A stretch of DNA of 64,000 nucleotides from Pseudomonas viridiflava (lineage in GTDB: Bacteria > Pseudomonadota > Gammaproteobacteria > Pseudomonadales > Pseudomonadaceae). Each line of letters starts with the position of its first letter. Position 1 is the stretch's first letter. Position numbers and translations under genes: made by a program. The notes under the pieces were generated by a model. That model did no database searches. It was not told the origin of the DNA and saw only the letters and a program-made list of their open reading frames with translations. Below, in pieces: positions 16,438 through 25,934 of the stretch. The stretch spans positions 1 through 64,000 of the forward strand of contig NZ_UUPU01000076.1 of the NCBI RefSeq assembly GCF_900591205.1, in the 5' to 3' direction.

Positions 16438-17201
16438 CAGCCGATATCCCGGGCGTCGAACAGGTAGCCTTCGCCACGCACGGTCTTGATCAACTGCGGG
16501 GCCTTGGGGTCATCCCCGAGTTTTTGGCGCAGGCGCGAGACCAGCAAGTCGATGCTGCGATCAAAGGCTTCAATCGAGCGACCACGGGCGGCATCCAGCA
16601 ATTGCTCGCGGCTGAGCACCCGGCGCGGGCGTTCGATAAACACCCACAACAGGCGAAATTCGGCGTTGGACAGCGGCACTACCAGCCCATCATCGGCCAC
16701 CAGTTGGCGCAGAACGCTGTTAAGCCGCCAATTGTCGAAGCGGATATTGGCGCGCTGTTCGGTACGGTCATCGCGCACGCGGCGCAGAATGGTCTGGATA
16801 CGCGCCACCAGCTCGCGGGGTTCGAACGGCTTGGACATATAGTCGTCCGCCCCCAGTTCCAGGCCGATAATTCGGTCGGTGGGCTCGCAACGGGCGGTGA
16901 GCATCAGGATCGGGATGTCCGACTCGGCACGCAGCCAACGGCACAGCGACAGACCATCCTCCCCGGGCAGCATCAGGTCGAGCACCACCACATCATAGGT
17001 TTCGGCTTGCATCGCCAGGCGCATCGCGGCGCCGTCGGTCACGCCCGTGGCGAGAATATTGAAGCGTGCCAGGTAGTCGATCAGCAGTTCGCGGATCGGC
17101 ACATCGTCGTCAACGATCAGGGCGCGGGTGTTCCAGCGCTTCTCATCGGCGATCGCCGCGCCTTTTTGCTCGTCATTCAAAGGGACGGAAGGGGTATGCA
17201 T
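16437..17201 (-). CDS. OmpR-family response regulator
   Basis: A 254-residue DNA-binding regulator. The receiver (about 26-140) has the acidic DDD cluster at 31-33, phospho-acceptor Asp75 in VVVLDLMLPGEDG and Lys in YMSKPFEPREL. A winged-helix domain follows (LNSVLRQLV, LSNAEFRLLWVFIERPRRVLSREQLLDAARG, DRSIDLLVSRLRQKLGDD, IKTVRGEGYLF). The frame is open further upstream, but the start at MHTPSVPLND, with GGACGGAAGGGG before it, fits the family better. About 25 extra N-terminal residues precede the receiver. It is co-transcribed with the kinase downstream. Confidence 0.93.
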   Translation of the reverse strand: MHTPSVPLNDEQKGAAIADEKRWNTRALIVDDDVPIRELLIDYLARFNILATGVTDGAAMRLAMQAETYDVVVLDLMLPGEDGLSLCRWLRAESDIPILMLTARCEPTDRIIGLELGADDYMSKPFEPRELVARIQTILRRVRDDRTEQRANIRFDNWRLNSVLRQLVADDGLVVPLSNAEFRLLWVFIERPRRVLSREQLLDAARGRSIEAFDRSIDLLVSRLRQKLGDDPKAPQLIKTVRGEGYLFDARDIG

Positions 17202-17418
17202 AGTGCGATCATCTGCCTGGTTGTTGCGGTCAGCATAGGCTCCCGGCCACATGGCGGGTAGTGCTGGTCGGTGGGTCGTGCGAGCGAGGCTAGCCCAGGG
17301 GCGTGTTGGGGGCATGTCGTGAATGTATCAGCTTTGACACAATTGCTTGAAACGCCCGCCAAATGGCGGTTGGTCAGTATTTACCGATCATCGGATCCCG
17401 CAAAGGCGTCGCTTGCGC

Positions 17419-17424
17419 TACAAT
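17419..17424 (+). promoter_or_regulatory. Probable -10 element of pyrF
   Basis: TACAAT followed by a GC-rich stretch lies 37 bases before the pyrF ATG. No clear -35 is visible at 16-18 bases upstream. Confidence 0.4.
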
Positions 17425-17460
17425 CCGCGCCGATTTCGACTTGCCTGAGAGCCCATTCCA

Positions 17461-18159
17461 ATGTCCGTCTGCCAGACGCCTATCATCGTCGCCCTGGATT
17501 ACCCCACTCGTGACGCCGCACTGAAGCTGGCTGACCAGTTGGACCCGAAGCTTTGCCGGGTCAAGGTCGGCAAGGAACTGTTCACCAGCTGCGCCGCAGA
17601 AATTGTCGGCACCCTGCGTGACAAAGGTTTCGAGGTGTTCCTCGACCTGAAATTCCACGATATCCCCAACACCACCGCCATGGCGGTCAAGGCCGCCGCC
17701 GAAATGGGCGTGTGGATGGTCAATGTGCACTGCTCCGGCGGCCTGCGCATGATGACCGCGTGCCGCGAAGTGCTGGAACAGCGCAGTGGCCCCAAACCCT
17801 TGCTGATCGGTGTGACCGTGCTGACCAGCATGGAGCGTGAAGACCTGGCCGGCATCGGCCTGGACATCGAGCCGCAGGAGCAGGTATTGCGCCTGGCGGC
17901 TCTGGCGCAGAAAGCCGGCCTCGACGGCCTGGTGTGTTCGGCGCTGGAAGCCCAGGCCCTGAAGACCGCCCACCCGTCGCTGCAATTGGTCACCCCGGGG
18001 ATTCGTCCGGCGGGCAGCGCGCAGGATGACCAGCGCCGCATCCTGACCCCGCGTCAGGCACTCGACGCGGGTTCCGACTACCTGGTGATCGGCCGCCCGA
18101 TCAGCCAGGCGGCTGATCCGGCCAAGGCGTTGGCGGCGGTGGTTGCCGAGATCGCCTGA
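17461..18159 (+). CDS. pyrF: Orotidine 5'-phosphate decarboxylase
   Basis: Decarboxylates OMP to UMP, the last step of de novo pyrimidine synthesis, in the cytosol. The 232-residue protein has the catalytic signature DLKFHDIPNT with Asp62, Lys64 and Asp67, the N-terminal VALDYPT and Lys38 in VKVGKEL, and the phosphate-binding C-terminal region (LVTPGIRP, DYLVIGRPI). Length and motifs are normal. A perfect GTGGGAG-type inverted repeat separates it from the convergent oxidoreductase gene. Confidence 0.96.
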   Translation: MSVCQTPIIVALDYPTRDAALKLADQLDPKLCRVKVGKELFTSCAAEIVGTLRDKGFEVFLDLKFHDIPNTTAMAVKAAAEMGVWMVNVHCSGGLRMMTACREVLEQRSGPKPLLIGVTVLTSMEREDLAGIGLDIEPQEQVLRLAALAQKAGLDGLVCSALEAQALKTAHPSLQLVTPGIRPAGSAQDDQRRILTPRQALDAGSDYLVIGRPISQAADPAKALAAVVAEIA

Positions 18160-18183
18160 TCCCTGAGGCGAACGCAATAAAAA

Positions 18184-18213
18184 ATGTGGGAGGGGGCAAG
18201 CCCCCTCCCACAT
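18184..18213. repeat. Perfect REP-type hairpin between convergent genes
   Basis: ATGTGGGAGGGGG and CCCCCTCCCACAT form 13 perfect base pairs around CAAG. It is the tightest copy of the repeat core here and could also act as a transcription block between pyrF and the oxidoreductase, although no T-run follows on the plus strand. Confidence 0.8.
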
Positions 18214-18244
18214 CTACATCACCCCCAGTTATATCCGGGGTGTA

Positions 18245-19252
18245 TCAGCTGACTTTAAGCACCAACTTCCCAAAGTTCTCACCGTTGAACAGCTTCATCA
18301 ACGTCTCCGGGAACGTCTCCAGCCCCTCCACGATATCTTCCTTGCTCTTGAGCTTGCCTTGCGCCATCCAGCCGCCCATTTCCTGGCCGGCGGCGGCAAA
18401 GTTGGCGGCGTGGTCCATCACCACAAAGCCTTCCATGCGTGCGCGGTTAACCAGCAGTGACAAGTAGTTGGCCGGGCCTTTCACCGCTTCCTTGTTGTTG
18501 TACTGGCTGATGGCCCCGCAAATCACCACACGGGCTTTGAGTGCCAGGCGGCTGAGGACCGCGTCGAGGATGTCGCCGCCGACGTTATCGAAGTACACAT
18601 CCACGCCCTTGGGGCACTCGCGCTTCAGGGCGGCTGGCACGTCTTCGCTCTTGTAGTCGATGGCCGCGTCGAAACCCAGCTCATCCACCAGGAACTTGCA
18701 CTTGTCGGCGCCGCCGGCAATGCCCACCACGCGGCACCCCTTGATCTTGGCGATTTGCCCGGCAATGCTGCCCACCGCGCCGGCTGCACCGGAGATCACC
18801 ACGGTCTCGCCAGCCTTGGGTGCGCCGGTGTCGAGCAGCGCGAAGTAGGCGGTCATGCCGGTCATGCCCAGGGCGGACAGGTAGCGCGGCAGCGGCGCGA
18901 GTGTGGGATCGACCTTGTAGAAGCCCCGCGGCTCACCGAGGAAATAATCCTGCACCCCCAGCGCGCCGTTCACGTAATCGCCCACCGCGAATTTCGGGTT
19001 GTTCGAGGCAATCACTTTGCCCACGCCCAGTGCCCGCATCACCTCGCCGATACCGACCGGTGGAATGTAGGATTTGCCCTCATTCATCCAGCCACGCATG
19101 GCCGGGTCGAGGGACAGGTATTCATTGCGTACCAGTACTTGCCCGTCCTGGGGCGTGCCCACCGGTACTTCCTGGTAAGTGAAGGTGTCCCGCGTGGCCG
19201 CGCCGACCGGGCGCTTGGCGAGCAGGAATTGGCGGTTGGTCTGGGCGGTCAT
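18245..19252 (-). CDS. NADP-dependent oxidoreductase, MDR family (CurA/YncB-like)
   Basis: A 335-residue zinc-free medium-chain dehydrogenase/reductase, expected to reduce alpha,beta-unsaturated carbonyls with NADPH. The nucleotide fold is VISGAAGAVGSIAGQIAKIKGCRVVGIAGGADKC, followed by FDNVGGDILDAVL, and the N-terminus has the LSLDPAMRGWMNEGKSYIPPV stretch seen in leukotriene-B4-dehydrogenase-like and curcumin reductase proteins. The start at MTAQTNRQF is chosen because the upstream 45 codons match no family sequence. Physiological substrate unknown. Confidence 0.9.
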   Translation of the reverse strand: MTAQTNRQFLLAKRPVGAATRDTFTYQEVPVGTPQDGQVLVRNEYLSLDPAMRGWMNEGKSYIPPVGIGEVMRALGVGKVIASNNPKFAVGDYVNGALGVQDYFLGEPRGFYKVDPTLAPLPRYLSALGMTGMTAYFALLDTGAPKAGETVVISGAAGAVGSIAGQIAKIKGCRVVGIAGGADKCKFLVDELGFDAAIDYKSEDVPAALKRECPKGVDVYFDNVGGDILDAVLSRLALKARVVICGAISQYNNKEAVKGPANYLSLLVNRARMEGFVVMDHAANFAAAGQEMGGWMAQGKLKSKEDIVEGLETFPETLMKLFNGENFGKLVLKVS

Positions 19253-19480
19253 GGCAGCGGCTCTTATAGAAATGAACCTGAAGTGATAGACCCAGAACGT
19301 TCCGGGAGCAAGGTTCACCGAGGGCGCGAATGCTCCTCGATAGGCGTTGCTGATAGTTGGCCCGTGCGCCTTATCACTGCGACTCATGCAGCCATAACCG
19401 GCCTTTTGATAGTGCTGACGCGCGCGTGGCGGCGTTGGCTAGACTCCAGCCACCGCTATTTTTCCCATAGGACATCCCCC

Positions 19481-20242
19481 ATGAGCATGACGTTTTCCGG
19501 CCATGTCGCCCTCGTGACTGGCGCCGCCGCCGGTATCGGCCGCGCCACCGCACTGGCGTTCGCCGCCGAAGGCTTGAAGGTGGTAGTGGCCGACCTGGAT
19601 GCAGCGGGCGGCGAGGGCACTGTTGCGCTGATCCGCCAGTCCGGTGGCGAGGCGCTGTTTGTGCGCTGCAACGTCACCCTTGAAGCGGACGTGCAGCAAC
19701 TGATGGCGCAGACGATCGCCGCGTATGGCCGCCTGGACTACGCCTTCAATAATGCCGGGATCGAGATCGAGAAGGGCAAGCTGGCGGACGGCAGCCTGGA
19801 TGAGTTCGACGCCATCATGGGTGTCAACGTCAAGGGTGTGTGGTTGTGCATGAAGCACCAGTTGCCGCTGCTGCTGGCGCAGGGCGGCGGGGCCATCGTC
19901 AACACTGCGTCTGTGGCGGGGTTGGGGGCGGCGCCGAAGATGAGTATTTACGCGGCCTCCAAGCATGCGGTGATCGGCCTGACCAAGTCGGCGGCGATCG
20001 AGTATGCGAAGAAGAAAATCCGCGTCAATGCCGTGTGCCCGGCAGTGATCGACACTGATATGTTCCGGCGTGCCTATGAAGCCGACCCGCGCAAAGCCGA
20101 ATTCGCGGCGGCCATGCACCCGGTCGGGCGCATCGGCAAGGTCGAGGAAATCTCCAGTGCGGTGCTCTACCTGTGCAGTGATGGCGCGGCGTTTACCACC
20201 GGCCAGGCCCTGGCGGTGGACGGTGGCGCAACGGCAATCTAG
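19481..20242 (+). CDS. Short-chain dehydrogenase/reductase
   Basis: A 253-residue classical SDR. It has the cofactor motif TGAAAGIGRA near residue 15, Asp in VVADLDA suggesting NAD(H) preference, NNAG, the catalytic Ser in NTASVAG, and YAASK with Tyr and Lys, then VNAVCPAVIDTDM. The C-terminal LYLCSDGAAFTTGQALAVDGGAT is typical of glucose/3-oxoacyl reductase-like SDRs. The ATG at MSMTFSGHV is taken because it begins the conserved fold. It is divergent from the MDR oxidoreductase. Substrate unknown. Confidence 0.9.
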   Translation: MSMTFSGHVALVTGAAAGIGRATALAFAAEGLKVVVADLDAAGGEGTVALIRQSGGEALFVRCNVTLEADVQQLMAQTIAAYGRLDYAFNNAGIEIEKGKLADGSLDEFDAIMGVNVKGVWLCMKHQLPLLLAQGGGAIVNTASVAGLGAAPKMSIYAASKHAVIGLTKSAAIEYAKKKIRVNAVCPAVIDTDMFRRAYEADPRKAEFAAAMHPVGRIGKVEEISSAVLYLCSDGAAFTTGQALAVDGGATAI

Positions 20243-20445
20243 GACCTGGCGTGGTCGCTCATTCGAAAAGGGTTTGGGGGTATGTGGGGCATTTCCACAA
20301 CTGGCAAAGTGCCTTGCCTGAATGTGTATCACTAGGTAAATAATTCAATAAAATCAATAATTTAATAAGTTTTTGCGGCCGGCAAACAGAGGCTTCTGTG
20401 CTTAACTCTTTGGGTTGAATAACAGACAGTTGAAGTGAGTGGCTC

Positions 20446-21858
20446 ATGGATTTAGGGATTGATCGACAAGCCCTTGTACCGGTGGTGCAGCAAATCGTCA
20501 GTGCAGTGGTCGAGTGGATTCGCACAAATGGGGTCAGCCCCGGCACGCGCCTGCCGTCTATTCGTCAGTTTGCCCTCGATAATCTGCTCAGCCAGTCCAG
20601 CGTGATCGAAGCCTTTGAGCGGCTGGTCGCTCAGGGCTTGCTGGCGTCCAGGCCGGGGGCGGGGTTTGTGGTGGCCCAGCCGCCGGTCCTGCACGAAGGT
20701 TATTGGTATGAGGGGGCGGAGCGCGGGTGGGGGGCCTTTGCCGACAGCCCTTTGGGGGAGCTTAAGCTGGGGTGTGGTTGGCTGCCGGATGCCTGGCGCG
20801 AAAGCGATGACATCAGTTATGCGATTCGTGAGGTCGCCCGTACAGACACCGCCGGCCTGTTCAACTACAGCACGCCACTGGGGTTGCCGGCGCTGCGTGA
20901 ACAGTTGCTCAAGCGCCTGAGCCAGGTGCATATCGCCTCCAGCCTTGAGCGTATCCTCACCACCGCCGGCGCCAGCCATGCCCAGGACCTGCTCATCCGC
21001 ACGCTGCTCAGGGCCGGTGACAGCGTGGTGGTCGAAACGCCGGGGTATGGCAACCTCTATCGGCAATTGGCGTTTCACGGCGTGCAGATGCTGGAAGTAC
21101 CGCGCACTCGCGGCGGCCCGGACATTGCGGCGCTGGAAGCCCTGTTGCAGCGCCACCGGCCCAAGTGCCTGTTCATTCACAGCCTGTATCACAACCCCAC
21201 CGGCACCAGCCTGAACCGTGCCGTGGCCGAGCGTTTGCTGGAGCTGGCGGCGGGTAATGACTTCCTGATCATCGAGGAAGATGTCTACGGTGACCTGCAG
21301 CATGCCAGTTGCACGCGGCTTTCGGCGCTGCCCCATGCTGACCGGGTGATCTATATCGCAAGCTTTTCCAAGAGCCTTAGCAGTGCCTTGAGGGTGGGTT
21401 ACCTCAGCGCCAGTGCGGCGATCATTGAGCAACTGGCCAGCCTCAAGACCTTTACCGGTTTTGGCACCTCGCGGTTTGCCGAGACGGTGGTCGCCACGCT
21501 GCTGGCCAATGGCACCTATCGCAAATGGGTGCAGCGCTTGCGCAAGCGGCTGAACACGCAAATGGCCGCCACCTTGCAGGTGCTGGAGGACGAAGAGTGG
21601 GAGGTGTTTGCCGTGCCCGCCGGCGGTATGTTCGTATGGGCGCGGCCGGGGGCGGGTGACCCTTCACGGCTGCAGGCGTGCGCTCGGCGGCTGGGGGTGT
21701 TGTTGTCGCCGGGGGCGTTGTTCAACCCGCGTGGCGAACACAGTGACTGGCTGCGCATTAACGTGGCCTATGCCGCTGACCAACGGGCCTTGGCGTTGTT
21801 CCGCGCCATGGGGCCTGCCAGATCGACCTCGAGCATTCTGAAAACGACGGGGATGTAG
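20446..21858 (+). CDS. MocR-type (GntR/aminotransferase) transcription regulator
   Basis: A 470-residue fusion of a GntR winged helix (about 12-78: SPGTRLPSIRQFALDNLLSQSSVIEAFERLVAQGLLASRPGAGFVV) with a fold-type I aminotransferase domain. The PLP lysine is Lys309 in IYIASFSKSLSSALRVGYL, with YHNPTGTS and IIEEDVYGDL around the cofactor. Regulators of this class (PdxR, GabR, TauR) sense PLP or an amino compound and usually control a neighbouring gene. Its neighbours are an SDR (same strand, AT-rich 203-base gap) and a chemoreceptor downstream; which it controls is not clear. Confidence 0.92.
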   Translation: MDLGIDRQALVPVVQQIVSAVVEWIRTNGVSPGTRLPSIRQFALDNLLSQSSVIEAFERLVAQGLLASRPGAGFVVAQPPVLHEGYWYEGAERGWGAFADSPLGELKLGCGWLPDAWRESDDISYAIREVARTDTAGLFNYSTPLGLPALREQLLKRLSQVHIASSLERILTTAGASHAQDLLIRTLLRAGDSVVVETPGYGNLYRQLAFHGVQMLEVPRTRGGPDIAALEALLQRHRPKCLFIHSLYHNPTGTSLNRAVAERLLELAAGNDFLIIEEDVYGDLQHASCTRLSALPHADRVIYIASFSKSLSSALRVGYLSASAAIIEQLASLKTFTGFGTSRFAETVVATLLANGTYRKWVQRLRKRLNTQMAATLQVLEDEEWEVFAVPAGGMFVWARPGAGDPSRLQACARRLGVLLSPGALFNPRGEHSDWLRINVAYAADQRALALFRAMGPARSTSSILKTTGM

Positions 21859-21962
21859 CTTTTTGCCATTATTGTGACGCCAATGTCTTGTGTTCAGGCC
21901 CTTGGGGTTGCCAATCTCGCTGCTGGGCAATCCATCTGGCATTGCAAGAGGATTCAAGTGCA

Positions 21963-23930
21963 ATGATTTCGGGCGTGCAACGACGTTTCGCCAACCTCGG
22001 TATGGCGAAAAAGCTGGGCTTGGGCTTCACCCTGGTGCTGCTGCTGACGGCGGTGGTGGCGGCGATTGGCGTGTGGTCGCTGCAATCGGTTGGCCAGCGT
22101 TTCGAGGGCCTCAAAGCCATGTCGTCGCTCAACAGTGGCTTGCTCAAGGTGCGCCTGATCGAACAGGACTACGCCCTGCACGCCGACCCCAAGGCGGTTG
22201 ATGCCCTGCATGAAAGCGTCGATGCCCTGGCGGCGCTGGCGGCAAGCCTCAAGGCCCAGTCGGCCGCCAATGTGCCGGTGATGACCGATGTCGAGCAGGC
22301 CCTGGCCGCCTACCGCAAGGCGTTCGATGAGTTTGTCGAACTGACCCAGACCAAGGACCTGGCATTGGAAATGGCCAGTTGGTCGGTGTCCAGCGTGGCC
22401 AATAACCTCGACGTGTTGCAGGCCGGGCTGGCGGACGACGGGGCCTATGGCCTCAAGGAAAGCCAGGGCAAGGAGGGCGCGGAGTTTATCGAGCAGGCGG
22501 GGCAGGTCAGCCAGGTCTCGCGCCTGATGCTGCAGGCGATGAACGAAGCGCACGTGCGATTGGATCAAAGCCGCAAAGTGGACGCCGATGATGCCGAGCA
22601 AGGCAAGATCGAGCAGGCTGATCAGGCATTGGCCCAGGTCGAACAACTGAAAACATCGGTCAAGGACCCCGGCTACCAGACGGTGCTCAATGAAGTGTCC
22701 GGGCATATCGCCGCCTTCAGCGAGAAACTCGGCGAATACACCGGCCTGTTGGCGCAGGAAAAGCGGGTCTACAAACAATTGCATGACCGGGCGGGGGAGG
22801 TGGTCAGCCGGGTCAACCAGGCATATGACGCCGAAGATCAATCAATGCAGGCGCAACTGCACAAAAGCGCGCTGCTGATCATCGGCTCGTCGGCCCTGGC
22901 CCTGCTGGTGGGGCTGATTGCGGCGTGGGTGATTACCCGGTTGATCGTCGCGCCGCTGCGCAGTGTGATCGCCGTGGCCCAGCAAATTGCTGCCGGCGAT
23001 TTAAGCGGGCGGATGGAGGTCACCCGCCGTGATGAAATCGGCCAGTTGATGCAGGCCATGCAACAGATGGGCAATGGCCTGAGCCAGATGGTCAGCGGGC
23101 TGCAGGCCGGTATCGAGCAGCTGGCCAGCTCGGCGCAGACGCTGTCCAGCGTCACCGAGCAGACCAACGTCGAAGTCAGCAGCCAAAAAGAAGAAACCGA
23201 GCAAGTGGCTACGGCCATGAACCAGATGACCGCCACCGTGCACGATGTGGCGCGCAATGCCGAACAGGCCGCGCAAGCTGCGCAGACGGCGGATGACAAA
23301 GTTGACAGCGGCCAGCAGGTGGTGCGCCAGAGCCTGCAGCGCATCGAGTTGCTCGCCAGCTCCAGCACCGATGCCAGCGCCAGTATCGAGAGCCTGAGTG
23401 CCGAGATTCAGCATATCGGCACGGTATTGAGTGTGATCAAAAGCGTGGCCGAACAGACCAACCTGCTTGCGCTCAACGCCGCCATCGAAGCCGCCCGTGC
23501 GGGTGAACAGGGTCGGGGCTTTGCGGTGGTTGCCGATGAAGTGCGCGCCCTGGCCAAACGGACCCAGCAGTCCACCGAGGAAATCGAGCGCCTGGTCAGC
23601 ACCTTGCGCACGGCGGCGCAGTCCTCGGTGCAGCAGATCCAGCAAAGCGGTGAGTTGGTGAAGCTGGCGGTCAGCGATGCGCTGGAAACCGAAAGCGCCT
23701 TGGGCAGCATTGCCGCGGCGGTGTCGTTGATCCAGCAGATGAACCAGCAGATCGCCGCCGCCGCCGAGGAGCAAAGCTCGGTGGCCGAAGAGATCAATCG
23801 CAGCGTCACCAGCATCCGTGCCAGCGCCGATCAGTCGGCGTTGAGCATGCAGGGCAATGCCGCGTCGAGTATCCAGCTGGCCCAGTTGGGGGCGGAGCTT
23901 AAAGGGATGGTGGGGCACTTCCGCCTGTAA
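21963..23930 (+). CDS. Methyl-accepting chemotaxis protein, HBM-like sensor
   Basis: A 655-residue chemoreceptor. TM1 is at about 18-38, then a roughly 260-residue, almost entirely helical periplasmic region, TM2 at about 302-326 (ALLIIGSSALALLVGLIAAWVIT), HAMP, and the signalling hairpin with the EQTNLLALNAAIEAARAGE...GFAVVADEVRALAKRT tip near 495-533. The large helical sensor fits the HBM bimodular type of McpS (organic acids) in P. putida, though I cannot confirm ligand residues. There is no C-terminal CheR-binding pentapeptide (ends GMVGHFRL). The start chosen, MISGVQRRF, has AGAGGA upstream. Confidence 0.92.
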   Translation: MISGVQRRFANLGMAKKLGLGFTLVLLLTAVVAAIGVWSLQSVGQRFEGLKAMSSLNSGLLKVRLIEQDYALHADPKAVDALHESVDALAALAASLKAQSAANVPVMTDVEQALAAYRKAFDEFVELTQTKDLALEMASWSVSSVANNLDVLQAGLADDGAYGLKESQGKEGAEFIEQAGQVSQVSRLMLQAMNEAHVRLDQSRKVDADDAEQGKIEQADQALAQVEQLKTSVKDPGYQTVLNEVSGHIAAFSEKLGEYTGLLAQEKRVYKQLHDRAGEVVSRVNQAYDAEDQSMQAQLHKSALLIIGSSALALLVGLIAAWVITRLIVAPLRSVIAVAQQIAAGDLSGRMEVTRRDEIGQLMQAMQQMGNGLSQMVSGLQAGIEQLASSAQTLSSVTEQTNVEVSSQKEETEQVATAMNQMTATVHDVARNAEQAAQAAQTADDKVDSGQQVVRQSLQRIELLASSSTDASASIESLSAEIQHIGTVLSVIKSVAEQTNLLALNAAIEAARAGEQGRGFAVVADEVRALAKRTQQSTEEIERLVSTLRTAAQSSVQQIQQSGELVKLAVSDALETESALGSIAAAVSLIQQMNQQIAAAAEEQSSVAEEINRSVTSIRASADQSALSMQGNAASSIQLAQLGAELKGMVGHFRL

Positions 23931-23964
23931 TCGCCGCGTTACGCAGCGATCACAGAGGGAGCAG

Positions 23965-24777
23965 TCAGGCGTTATTGGCGAGGAAGGTCAGCAGCGCTTC
24001 ATTGACGTAATCCGGGTTCTCACGGGCGCTGATATGCCCGGCGTCCGGGATCAGGATCAGGCTGCAGCCGATCAGCTCGGCCATTTCCCGCGATTCGGCA
24101 GGCGGGCGTGGCTTGTCCTGCTCACCGCACATCACCAGGGTGGTGTCGGCGTCCAGTTGCGGCAACTGCTCCAGCACATCCTCGCGACTGAAGATCAGCC
24201 GGCCCAGGGGCACAATGCTGCTCAACAGGCGTTCCCGGGGAAAAACCTCCAGCGACTGGCGAAAGCCCTGATACAGCGCGCCGTTGCGGTCGATAGTCGG
24301 GCGGAAGAAGATCGGTGCAATCACGTCCAGCAAGGGCTCAGGGATGGCGCCGGCGTCTTCGATCATCTTGAACAGCGAAAAATAATACTGGCGTGTGGCC
24401 TCGGGCTCGGCGCCCAGGTAGGTGTCCATCAGCACCAGGCTATTGATCCGCTCGGGGGCCCGCAAGGCCAGGCGCGCGCCCCACATGCCGCCCACCGAAA
24501 GGCCCACCAGGTTGATCTGCGCGATGTTCAGGTGGTCCAGCAGGGCCAGGGCCTGGCGTGCGAGGTCGTCAAGGGATTCGGTGTGTGCGGGCAGTTGGCC
24601 CGATTCGCCATGCCCCCACAGCTCGGGCACGATCACGCGGTACTGGTGCGACAGGGCTTCGATCTGCGGCGCCCACATGTCGCGGCTCCACAGGTAACTG
24701 GAACCCAGCAGCACGACCGGGCCAGTGCCCTGGTCGACGTAGTGCAGCGGTTGTCCATCAATGACGGCGACAGGCAT
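23965..24777 (-). CDS. Alpha/beta hydrolase
   Basis: A 270-residue single-domain hydrolase. It has the oxyanion strand GPVVLLGSSYLWSRDMW, ELWGHGESG, the nucleophile GLSVGG with Ser94 and the C-terminal IPDAGHISARENPDYV with the catalytic His. The cap region (FFRPTIDRNGALYQGF) and length resemble 3-oxoadipate enol-lactonase-like and lipolytic relatives, but no catabolic genes lie nearby, so the substrate is open. It is convergent with the chemoreceptor gene at 34 bases. Confidence 0.88.
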   Translation of the reverse strand: MPVAVIDGQPLHYVDQGTGPVVLLGSSYLWSRDMWAPQIEALSHQYRVIVPELWGHGESGQLPAHTESLDDLARQALALLDHLNIAQINLVGLSVGGMWGARLALRAPERINSLVLMDTYLGAEPEATRQYYFSLFKMIEDAGAIPEPLLDVIAPIFFRPTIDRNGALYQGFRQSLEVFPRERLLSSIVPLGRLIFSREDVLEQLPQLDADTTLVMCGEQDKPRPPAESREMAELIGCSLILIPDAGHISARENPDYVNEALLTFLANNA

Positions 24778-24858
24778 AGCGGGCCTCTGACTTCATGGAG
24801 TTAGGGGCACTTTTTTACGCTAGTCGTGGGGCGGGGGATAGGTGCAAAGTGATGGCAT

Positions 24859-24879
24859 CTGGCGAACAGGGTTCGCCAG
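24859..24879 (-). terminator. Perfect hairpin between two minus-strand genes
   Basis: CTGGCGAAC pairs with GTTCGCCAG around AGG. It lies just after the stop of the membrane-anchored protein gene. No T-run follows on the minus strand, so it may attenuate rather than fully stop transcription. Confidence 0.4.
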
Positions 24880-24895
24880 GCAGGCGGGAGGCTGA

Positions 24896-25666
24896 TCAGT
24901 CGTAGATGACTTTCTTTTTCCACTCGGCGTCGGCATCCACCACTTTCAAGCCTTCGGTCAGTTCGTTGACTTCATCTTCAGCCGGCTTGCTGTTGGTCAG
25001 CACCGTGGAGTTGGCGCGGGCCAGTTGGGCCTCCAGTTGTTGCAGCTGTGCACTGTAGAGCACCGGCTCCGGCTGTTTGCGCAAGTACTGCACGCCACGT
25101 TCGAAGGCCAGACGCGCCTGACCGGGCTGGCCTTGTTGCAGGGCATGCTGGCCGAGATTGTTGAAGAACTCGATGTGCAGCAGCACCAGGATGTGGCGAA
25201 TTTCCTTGATCCAGTGCTTGGCCTCGTTGGCCGGCAGGAAACCATCCTGGGCAGCGCGGGTGACTTGGCCGTGCAGGGCTTCGAGCAGGAAGCGTACGTC
25301 CTTGGCCTTGGCTTCGGTCTGGATCGGGGCGGGCGGGTTGGCCACCGGGATCGACTCGCCCTGGGCGACCAGCGCATTCAGCTCGGTAATGTGCGCCTTG
25401 AGGGGGGCGCTGGTCTTGTTGAGGTTCAACAAGCGTTGGTTGACGTTGAGCTCCAGACGGGTCAGCAACAGTTTGAGCGCCGGGGACATCAACTGGCCGG
25501 GGAACGTCTCGGTGATTTCACCGCAACGGCGCAGGCGATCATTAAGCTCGATCTCGGTGCGCTTCTTTTCCAGCTTGTTGTTTTCCACCACGTGGTTCAT
25601 GTAGCCAATGGCGATCAGTATTACGATCCCGGCTATTACCAGCAGGGTGATCATGAGTGGTGTCAC
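24896..25666 (-). CDS. Membrane-anchored protein of unknown function
   Basis: A 256-residue protein I do not recognise beyond being of a kind common in Pseudomonas. One N-terminal membrane segment (MITLLVIAGIVILIAIGYM) is followed by a cytosolic helical region: a coiled-coil-like stretch (ENNKLEKKRTEIELNDRL), helices through about 60-185 and a TPR-like part (LGQHALQQGQPGQARLAFERGVQYLRK). The C-terminus is acidic and ends in AEWKKKVIYD. The start is GTG with AGAGG eight bases upstream; an ATG 12 bases later would have a poorly spaced site. The TPR-like end suggests a scaffold role. Confidence 0.75.
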   Translation of the reverse strand: MTPLMITLLVIAGIVILIAIGYMNHVVENNKLEKKRTEIELNDRLRRCGEITETFPGQLMSPALKLLLTRLELNVNQRLLNLNKTSAPLKAHITELNALVAQGESIPVANPPAPIQTEAKAKDVRFLLEALHGQVTRAAQDGFLPANEAKHWIKEIRHILVLLHIEFFNNLGQHALQQGQPGQARLAFERGVQYLRKQPEPVLYSAQLQQLEAQLARANSTVLTNSKPAEDEVNELTEGLKVVDADAEWKKKVIYD

Positions 25667-25934
25667 CGGTGTGACCTCTTTATGGGGTTTGCTGTGGAGT
25701 GTAGTGACTGGGCCCGCCGACGGATAGCGTTGATCGACCAGTTGCCCAGGTAGTTTCTTCTATATAGCTAGGGCGTTCCCTGCGTGGATGCACATTGCCA
25801 TCATTTGCTGCTGCGAACTATAACGTCTTGTCGCGCGCCAGAATATAGGCGCCAATGCCCAGACGGGCAGAATGCCCGCGAGGGCCTTTAAAGCAGGGCG
25901 AAGTCATTGATTTAAATAAATTTATCCTTGGGGG
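25667..25934. other. Non-coding stretch before the tRNA promoter
   Basis: No gene, repeat family or strong hairpin is visible here. The right half is AT-rich (TTTAAATAAATTTATCC) and could act as an UP element for the tRNA promoter that follows. Confidence 0.4.

Noticed and set aside
18755..19480. Extended N-terminus for the SDR at 19481
   Set aside because: The open frame runs antisense through the oxidoreductase gene; the SDR fold begins at MSMTFSGHVALVTGA.
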